8,840 nucleotides of DNA, from assembly GCA_007131745.1 (NCBI GenBank), contig SLPX01000346.1:1-8840 (forward strand), written 5' to 3'. Position 1 is the stretch's first letter. Every line of letters begins with the position of its first letter. Under the pieces are notes generated by a model. It was not told where the DNA came from and ran no database searches. It was given only the letters and a program-made list of their open reading frames with translations. This DNA comes from Myxococcales bacterium (GTDB lineage: Bacteria; Myxococcota; Polyangia; HGW-17; SLPX01). Both the position numbers and the translations under genes were made by a program. Positions 1 through 4,736 of the stretch are shown piece by piece.

Positions 1-286
1 CGCGAAGTTGGGCGGTGCATCCGGCCAAGACCAGTTTCATTCCGGGTTTGTTCCGGGTGTAGAGAGAATACCTCCCCAAAGCCGACACCACCTTCTGTTC
101 GGCCTTTGCCCTAATGGAACAAGAATTCACAAGAATCAAATCCGCGCTTTTCGGCTGATCTATGATTTCATATCCGGCTCTTTGCAGCATCTCGGAATAC
201 CTGAGAGAATCGTAATCATTCATCTGGCAACCGAATGTATGTATAAAAGCTTTCATTCTTCGTCCGTTTTCGGCCATGCATACCAT
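1..286 (-). CDS. miaB: tRNA-2-methylthio-N6-dimethylallyladenosine synthase, N-terminal part (cut by window edge)
   Basis: Only the first ~95 residues are inside the window and the frame stays open to base 1. The residues FIHTFGCQMNDYDS, then ADLILVNSCSIRAKAEQKV, then VLAGCTAQ are the signature of the N-terminal UPF0004 domain of MiaB. The three cluster-binding cysteines fall at about residues 20, 56 and 90 counted from the start at 286. MiaB is a cytosolic radical-SAM enzyme that methylthiolates i6A37 of tRNAs reading UNN codons; its radical-SAM CxxxCxxC motif would lie outside the window. Start choice: ATG at 286 has GGAGG (298-302) 11 nt upstream. In-frame ATGs at 277 and 256 are also possible, and 256 best matches the usual short family N-terminus. 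An in-frame ATG at 349 would add 21 residues that do not look like the family. It follows the response regulator in the same direction, so co-transcription is likely. Identity is confident; the start is less so. Confidence 0.93.
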   Translation of the reverse strand, partial: MVCMAENGRRMKAFIHTFGCQMNDYDSLRYSEMLQRAGYEIIDQPKSADLILVNSCSIRAKAEQKVVSALGRYSLYTRNKPGMKLVLAGCTAQLR

Positions 287-305
287 ATCCCCCCGTTCCT
301 CCACA

Positions 306-332
306 TCGGCCGATATTTCGAAAACCGGCCGA
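306..332 (-). promoter_or_regulatory. Inverted repeat / hairpin ahead of miaB
   Basis: TCGGCCG at 306-312 pairs perfectly with CGGCCGA at 326-332 across a 13-base AT-rich loop that itself holds TTCGAA. It lies between the response-regulator stop (386) and the GGAGG that would serve the miaB start at 286. No U-run follows, so it is not a standard intrinsic terminator. It could be an mRNA stability or attenuation element, or chance. If miaB really started at 349, this would be inside the coding region. Confidence 0.35.
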
Positions 333-385
333 GAGATCCATTCATCCATCCTAAACCAACCTTTTTGAGATATTCCACCGATAAG

Positions 386-853
386 TCAAGATCCGCGCAA
401 CTTGTCTTTATACGCCTGGTCCACGTTTCTCAGAAGATTCGCATTTTCGACAGGCTTTTTCTTGAACCGGCGCACTCCTAGGGCCTCGGCGAATTTCCGG
501 GCTGAATCATCTGCAGAACAGAAAACGATCTCAATGGATGAGTCCATGGCCAACAATCTTTCCGCCACCTGGATTCCATCGATCCCCGGCAACCGGTAAT
601 CCATTAAAACAACATCTGGAAGAACATCAGCCGATTCGCACAAGCTGATTGCGGTCTCGCCGGATGTGCAAGCCCCCCAAACCGAATGCCCGGCGCTCGA
701 AAAAAGCATTTTGAAAAACTCCAGCGTATCCACATCATCTTCCACTATCAGAACCTGTGCGCTATCACCTTCCAAGGATTTGTCCCTGAGATCAATCGTT
801 AACGAACGTTTTTCGCCCGTCGGTCTTCGACTTCCGGATTCGCCGTTTTTCAT
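386..853 (-). CDS. Single-domain response regulator (CheY-like receiver)
   Basis: The 155-residue protein has a ~30-residue charged N-terminal tail followed by one receiver domain (about residues 32-150). Visible receiver features are the acidic pair D39-D40 in VLIVEDD, the phosphoacceptor D85 in LMDYRLPG, the switch serine S113 in VFCSADD, and the conserved K133 in KKKPV. No DNA-binding or enzymatic output domain follows, so it probably works by protein-protein contact or as a phosphorelay intermediate. ATG at 853 has GGGGAG (863-868) 9 nt upstream. It sits 75 nt downstream of a PAS histidine kinase in the same direction, which is its likely phosphodonor. miaB follows. The regulated target cannot be told from the sequence. 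The N-terminal tail is longer than in typical stand-alone receivers and has no motif I recognise. Confidence 0.9.
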   Translation of the reverse strand: MKNGESGSRRPTGEKRSLTIDLRDKSLEGDSAQVLIVEDDVDTLEFFKMLFSSAGHSVWGACTSGETAISLCESADVLPDVVLMDYRLPGIDGIQVAERLLAMDSSIEIVFCSADDSARKFAEALGVRRFKKKPVENANLLRNVDQAYKDKLRGS

Positions 854-910
854 GATTGTAATCTCCCCATTCCATCGAAAGCGCGACGGACGACCCGCCG
901 GCTTGAATCT

Positions 911-924
911 CCCACGATTGTGGG
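911..924 (-). other. Short GC-rich hairpin between kinase and response regulator
   Basis: CCCAC (911-915) and GTGGG (920-924) form a 5-bp stem with a 4-base loop, starting about 5 nt after the kinase stop codon. There is no T-run after it on either strand, so termination is unlikely. It could mark an mRNA processing or stability site in the two-gene transcript. It is short enough to be chance. Confidence 0.25.
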
Positions 925-928
925 GATA

Positions 929-2083
929 CTAGTGCGCCCCCGGGGCCGACTGCCGACGAGTTATTTTCCGGTCAACCGATTCCGAGTAGAGTTCCAGCAC
1001 AAATCTGGATCCGTCATCTGTTCTTCCCGGCACGCGATCTTCGACCCATATCCTGCCTCCGCAACGCTCTGCAACCGCTTTTACCACTGAAAGTCCCAGT
1101 CCCGATCCACCCACCCGCAATTTTACGAAGCGATCAAATATTTCATCCCGGTTCTCGGGAGCGATACCGGGTCCATTATCTTCAACCGCGATCCTGTGGG
1201 TTATAACAGCCTGTCCAGGCATGTCTTCGCACATGTTCTCATCCACCGCCAATGATATCTTCACCCACGGCTCCTTGAGGCTGTTGTGCGCCACAGCATT
1301 GTCAACAAGATTGAACAATGCATCCTGAAGTAGTGGGCAACCGTAAACAAGAACCCTTCCGCACATGGGCAGAGAAACTTCAAAATTTACTTCTCTGTCA
1401 CTGTACGCGTCCCTGACCATGCCTATCACATCCTGAAGCATCGCCTTCATGTTCAACGGCTTGTTGATATTTTCGCCCTGAGACTCAATCTTTTCTAGAA
1501 GCCCCACGTTTTCGATCAAGTCGCGGATACGGCGAATCTGTCTGAGGCAAACATCTATCGCCTTTCTATCCGCTTCCGGCCGCTCACTTCGCGCTGATTC
1601 GGTGAACATTTGAAGATATCCGGATATCGTTTGAACGGCATTGCGGATGTCGTGACGCAAAACGTCGTTGTAAAACCTGACCCTTGATCTCTCCCGGTCG
1701 AGGGCCGAGGCCAGCTTCGTCTTGTCGCTCTGATCCACCGAAATTCCGATTGAACCCACGACCCGTCCGTTTTGATCATGAATTTCCGCGACAGACAATG
1801 AAATCGGCACATGCGATCCGTCTTTTCGGATCAACTCAGTTTCATATTCCTCTACCTTTCCATGCCGCGCCACCTTCTCCCACAGGGCGAAACATTCCTG
1901 TTCATTGCGGTAAAAACGCGTAACCGATGTCCCCAAAACTTCTTCTCTCGAATAGAGCGTGAGTCTTTCCGCTGCCTCGTTGAAAACGGTCAAGATCCCG
2001 TCCAAATCCGCAATGGTCAAGGCAAACTGTGAATTCCCAAGTATGGAATCCAACACCTTGAATGTCGAATCGTCTCCGCTCAT
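929..2083 (-). CDS. Soluble PAS-domain sensor histidine kinase
   Basis: With the start used here the protein is 384 residues. A PAS domain covers about residues 8-120 (ALTIADLDGILTVFNEAAERL, ending in a PAC-like GSIGISVDQSD stretch). A short helical linker leads to the dimerisation/phosphoacceptor helix with the H-box VLRHDIRNAVQTISGY (H144). The ATPase domain shows the N-box NLVDNAVAHN (about 258-267), the G1 box DNGPGI (302-307) and the G2 box GGSGLGLS (325-332). No membrane segment or signal peptide is visible, so it probably senses a cytoplasmic cue through PAS. Start: ATG at 2083 has GGAG (2090-2093) 6 nt upstream and lies just after a sigma70-like promoter. An upstream in-frame TTG at 2107 overlaps the -10 box and has no ribosome binding site, so it is rejected. 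The H-box reads RHDIRN rather than the common SHELRTPL, a form familiar from haloarchaeal and methanogen kinases. The response regulator just downstream is the probable partner. Confidence 0.92.
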   Translation of the reverse strand: MSGDDSTFKVLDSILGNSQFALTIADLDGILTVFNEAAERLTLYSREEVLGTSVTRFYRNEQECFALWEKVARHGKVEEYETELIRKDGSHVPISLSVAEIHDQNGRVVGSIGISVDQSDKTKLASALDRERSRVRFYNDVLRHDIRNAVQTISGYLQMFTESARSERPEADRKAIDVCLRQIRRIRDLIENVGLLEKIESQGENINKPLNMKAMLQDVIGMVRDAYSDREVNFEVSLPMCGRVLVYGCPLLQDALFNLVDNAVAHNSLKEPWVKISLAVDENMCEDMPGQAVITHRIAVEDNGPGIAPENRDEIFDRFVKLRVGGSGLGLSVVKAVAERCGGRIWVEDRVPGRTDDGSRFVLELYSESVDRKITRRQSAPGAH

Positions 2084-2106
2084 CAATATCTCCAAACCCT
2101 CTATCA

Positions 2107-2135
2107 ATACTAGATTGGCGTTTCCCCGAGGTCAA
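2107..2135 (-). promoter_or_regulatory. Sigma70-type promoter for the histidine kinase operon
   Basis: On the minus strand a TTGACC -35 box (2130-2135) and a TAGTAT -10 box (2107-2112) are separated by exactly 17 bp. Transcription would begin near 2100, about 10 nt before the GGAG ribosome binding site of the kinase ATG at 2083. This separates the two-component/miaB unit from the glmU unit upstream. Matches are 5/6 for the -35 box and 4/6 for the -10 box. Confidence 0.6.
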
Positions 2136-2309
2136 GAAAATCATAAAACAAATATCATTTCGATAAACACATTTATTCTAAATATTCAAATCCAATGGAC
2201 GATTCCCCCCAAAAAGCCGCAATATGAGAAAGATCGACGCCCACGACAACAAACGCAATGTTTTTTTTTCAAGACGCTTGCCGCTGGTTATCATCCGGCC
2301 CCCACTACC
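2136..2309. other. AT-rich intergenic region downstream of glmU
   Basis: This stretch runs between the glmU stop and the kinase promoter. It is clearly richer in A and T than the flanking genes and has a run of nine T on the plus strand (2261-2269). I see no convincing hairpin plus T-run, so no intrinsic terminator can be named, and no open frame resembling a gene. Confidence 0.5.
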
Positions 2310-3719
2310 TCAGCGACCCGACTTCCCTCCATCGTTTCGTTCCGCCTTACTCTTTCGTAAAGTATTTAATTGGCTCTTTGGATTGATCGCCAGGCACCCT
2401 TCCGGAATATCTTTCAACACAGTGGTGCCGGCCCCGATGTAAGCATCGTCCCCCACCGTAACCGGCGCCACGAGCTGGGTATCCGAACCTATCATGACCC
2501 CGGCCCCGATCCTAGTCCGGTGCTTTGCGACCCCGTCATAATTGCAGGTGATGGTTCCGGCTCCCACGTTGGTTCCTTCGCCTATTTCACAATCACCCAG
2601 GTAGGAAAGATGGTTCGCCTTGACGCCCCTGTGGAGCACGGCTTTCTTCATTTCCACGAAATTGCCGGTCTTCGCCCCGGGCCCCACGTCCGAACCGGGC
2701 CGAAGGTGAGAAAACGGCCCGACCTGCGCTCCCTTGCGGATAACCGCTCCATCAGCCACGGTGTATGGTTTCACCCAGACATCATCTTCCACCAGGGTAT
2801 CCACCAGGCAACTCCCGGCTTCCACACGACAGTTCCGCCCCACTTTCGTATCTCCAAGCAAATGCACGCCAAAACCCAAAATGCTGTCCCGACCTACCTT
2901 TACGGTCGGATGAATAACAACCGATTCCGGGTGGGTCATCGTCACACCCGAGCGAAACAGGTTCTCATTCACCCTCGCCTGCAAAACCGATCCGGCGAGC
3001 GCCAGATCCTTTCTGTCGTTTATCCCGATCGCCTCTTCAAAATCACAAATCTCCGCAACCACACCCGATCCTTCAACAGCAGCCATCTTTACGGTATCGG
3101 TCAGATAAAACTCCCCCTGAGCATTATCCTTTCCAAGGCGCCGTGCCGCTTTTCTCAGGAATGAAAGATTGAAACAGTAAATCCCGGCATTGACCTCCCG
3201 GATCGACAACTCATCCGGGTCTGCGTCCGCTGCTTCCACTATGCGTTGAACCTTGTTCTTCCCGTCTCTAACCACCCGTCCGTATCCACCCGCATCATCC
3301 AAGACCATGGACAGGAAAGCCACATCCGCTTTCTTGCGACGATACGATGAAATCAACCTCTTTAGAGTCCGCGGACGAAGCAGCGGCACATCACCATACA
3401 AAACGATGACCGTCCCCTGCTGTCCCCGCAGCGCGGGCAATGCTTTTGAAACAGCGTGCCCAGTGCCAAGCTGAGGCGTCTGCTCGACAACTTTCAGATC
3501 CATGGCCTTTTTGTAACGGGCCAAGGAATACTCCTTGACAATGTCGTATTTGTGACCCGCCATCAGGATCGTCCGTCCGGCATTGACCGCCACCGCCAGA
3601 TCCATAACGTGGTCCAACAAAGGCCGCCCCGCCAACTCATGAAGAACCTTTGGTCTTTCCGTATTCATCCTTGTGCTCTTTCCTGCAGCGAGCACAACAC
3701 AAGCTGGACGATCCTTCAT
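2310..3719 (-). CDS. glmU: Bifunctional GlmU: N-acetylglucosamine-1-phosphate uridyltransferase / glucosamine-1-phosphate acetyltransferase
   Basis: GlmU acetylates glucosamine-1-phosphate and then couples the product to UTP, giving UDP-GlcNAc for peptidoglycan and LPS in the cytosol. The N-terminal pyrophosphorylase domain (about residues 5-235) shows LAAGKSTRM (9-18), PKV, TPQLGTGHA (81-89), YGD (108-110), GYGRVV, EVNAGIY and GIND. The C-terminal half is a left-handed beta-helix of hexapeptide repeats with R340 in HLRPG, K358 in EMKKA, H370 and Y373 in KANHLSYLGD (H370 aligns with the E. coli catalytic H363), and NVGAGTITCNYDG. At 469 residues it is close to the usual 450-460, with a short charged C-terminal tail. 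ATG at 3719 has AGGAGA (3730-3735) 10 nt upstream. It is the third gene of the mpl/phosphatase/glmU group, 81 nt after the phosphatase. A small possible leader ORF ends inside its ribosome binding site. Confidence 0.97.
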   Translation of the reverse strand: MKDRPACVVLAAGKSTRMNTERPKVLHELAGRPLLDHVMDLAVAVNAGRTILMAGHKYDIVKEYSLARYKKAMDLKVVEQTPQLGTGHAVSKALPALRGQQGTVIVLYGDVPLLRPRTLKRLISSYRRKKADVAFLSMVLDDAGGYGRVVRDGKNKVQRIVEAADADPDELSIREVNAGIYCFNLSFLRKAARRLGKDNAQGEFYLTDTVKMAAVEGSGVVAEICDFEEAIGINDRKDLALAGSVLQARVNENLFRSGVTMTHPESVVIHPTVKVGRDSILGFGVHLLGDTKVGRNCRVEAGSCLVDTLVEDDVWVKPYTVADGAVIRKGAQVGPFSHLRPGSDVGPGAKTGNFVEMKKAVLHRGVKANHLSYLGDCEIGEGTNVGAGTITCNYDGVAKHRTRIGAGVMIGSDTQLVAPVTVGDDAYIGAGTTVLKDIPEGCLAINPKSQLNTLRKSKAERNDGGKSGR

Positions 3720-3726
3720 GGTCTTT

Positions 3727-3777
3727 TTATCTCCTTTTAAATCCGGTTTCGTTCACCGAATAATGGTTGCGGTCCAT
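3727..3777 (-). CDS. Possible 16-codon leader ORF ending in the glmU ribosome binding site
   Basis: ATG at 3777 opens MDRNHYSVNETGFKRR and stops with TAA at 3729-3727. GAGGAG (3788-3793) lies 10 nt before the ATG. The stop overlaps the AGGAGA that serves glmU, leaving 7 nt between stop and glmU ATG. This arrangement would permit translational coupling. The ORF fills nearly all of the phosphatase-glmU gap. I know no family for the peptide, and an ORF this short could easily be chance. Confidence 0.25.
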   Translation of the reverse strand: MDRNHYSVNETGFKRR

Positions 3778-3800
3778 CTATTCCATGCTCCTCTCCGGAT

Positions 3801-4736
3801 TCACTGCCTCACTCTCACTGATTCCATTTTCCTTATGATTCCCAAAAGTTCCAACAGCGGATCATGCACAACGCCGTTGCTTGCAGCCACCTCACCTTTT
3901 TCAACAACGCTGTTTACGGAGTTTCCTTCCCAATCCGTAACCCTGCCGCCCGCTTCTTCCACAATCAGCGCCCCCGCTGCCACATCCCAGGAATTGAGGG
4001 AATTCTCGAAAAAAAAGTCGAACCATCCGCAAGCGGTAAAACAAAGGTCCAACGCGGCCGCTCCGATCCTCCGGATACCCAGAGTTTCCCGCAGGAATAT
4101 CTTCACCCGGTTCCCCATCATTTCCGCATCCTTCCTGCGGGTGTAGGGAAACCCTGTAACTGCAAGGCAATCGCCCAGATCCTCGGTCTCGGAAACCTGC
4201 ATGCGCTTTCCGTTAAAGGTCGCTCCACCCCCGCTCCCAGCAGCAAAAGTCCAATCAAAAACAGGCGCTACAATAACCCCGACACGAGGCGCCCCATCTA
4301 CCACGAGCGCCACCGAAGAAGCGAACATGGGAAAGCCGTGCGCGAAATTATTCGTCCCATCCAGGGGATCGACATGCCAAACTCGTTTACCTGTTGCACA
4401 TTCCGCGTCATTACCCGCCCCATCTTGACCGCCCGAAACCTCCCCCGCGGACTCCTCCGCCACGATAGCATCCCTGGGAAAGTTTTCCCTGATGATCTTC
4501 AAAGCTTCCAGTTCGGCCCGATAATCGAATTCGGTTACAAGATCAACCGCGCCCTTACGCTTGATCGAAAGAGGCTTGTTCCAACCCTCAAGGGTAATAG
4601 CAGCCGCGCGTTGCGCGGCTTCCAGGGCGACGTTCAAATCATCAGGCGGTTCTTTCGACACGGTCCCGGGCTTCCACGATTCGCTTCCCGCAGACTTCTC
4701 TATCCCGCCATCCAAGCAATTGTCTTTTTTAACCAT
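3801..4736 (-). CDS. Inositol monophosphatase family protein (SuhB/CysQ-like phosphatase)
   Basis: This is a Mg2+-dependent phosphomonoesterase of the inositol-monophosphatase fold. Metal-site motifs are visible: the acidic pair in VAEESAGE (E94/E95), VDPLDGTNNFAHGFP (D123, D126, T128) and WDVAAGALIVEEAGG (D251). The substrate could be an inositol phosphate, another sugar phosphate or a 3'-phosphonucleotide; sequence alone does not decide. At 311 residues it is longer than the usual ~260-270. The excess is a ~30-residue N-terminal extension and a Gly/Asp/Ala-rich insertion at about residues 100-117, between the first two metal motifs. ATG at 4736 overlaps the end of mpl by 8 nt, which favours translational coupling, but no strong ribosome binding site precedes it. 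A GTG at 4661 (residue 26) with GGAAG 9 nt upstream would remove most of the extension and is a real alternative. glmU follows 81 nt downstream. Confidence 0.92.
   Translation of the reverse strand: MVKKDNCLDGGIEKSAGSESWKPGTVSKEPPDDLNVALEAAQRAAAITLEGWNKPLSIKRKGAVDLVTEFDYRAELEALKIIRENFPRDAIVAEESAGEVSGGQDGAGNDAECATGKRVWHVDPLDGTNNFAHGFPMFASSVALVVDGAPRVGVIVAPVFDWTFAAGSGGGATFNGKRMQVSETEDLGDCLAVTGFPYTRRKDAEMMGNRVKIFLRETLGIRRIGAAALDLCFTACGWFDFFFENSLNSWDVAAGALIVEEAGGRVTDWEGNSVNSVVEKGEVAASNGVVHDPLLELLGIIRKMESVRVRQ
4602..4620. repeat. Perfect 8-bp GC-rich inverted repeat inside the phosphatase gene
   Basis: AGCCGCGC (4602-4609) and GCGCGGCT (4613-4620) are separated by three bases and would form a tight hairpin in the mRNA about 120 nt after the ATG. 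The coding content here is an Ala-rich helix (EAAQRAAA), so alternating GCG/GCT codons may explain it. Confidence 0.6.

Noticed and set aside
8..481. Plus-strand open frame of 157 codons at the left end
   Set aside because: It is antisense to miaB and the response regulator; the minus strand has clear MiaB and receiver motifs, while the plus-strand translation resembles no family.
2105..2107. TTG as start of the histidine kinase
   Set aside because: It overlaps the -10 box of a good promoter and has no Shine-Dalgarno sequence; the ATG at 2083 has both correct features.
2261..2269. Run of nine T as an intrinsic terminator
   Set aside because: No stable hairpin precedes it on the plus strand, no plus-strand gene ends there, and on the minus strand it is an A-run.
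2370..3164. Plus-strand open frame of 264 codons
   Set aside because: It is the shadow of the glmU hexapeptide-repeat region; its His/Pro/Arg-rich translation is typical of antisense reading.
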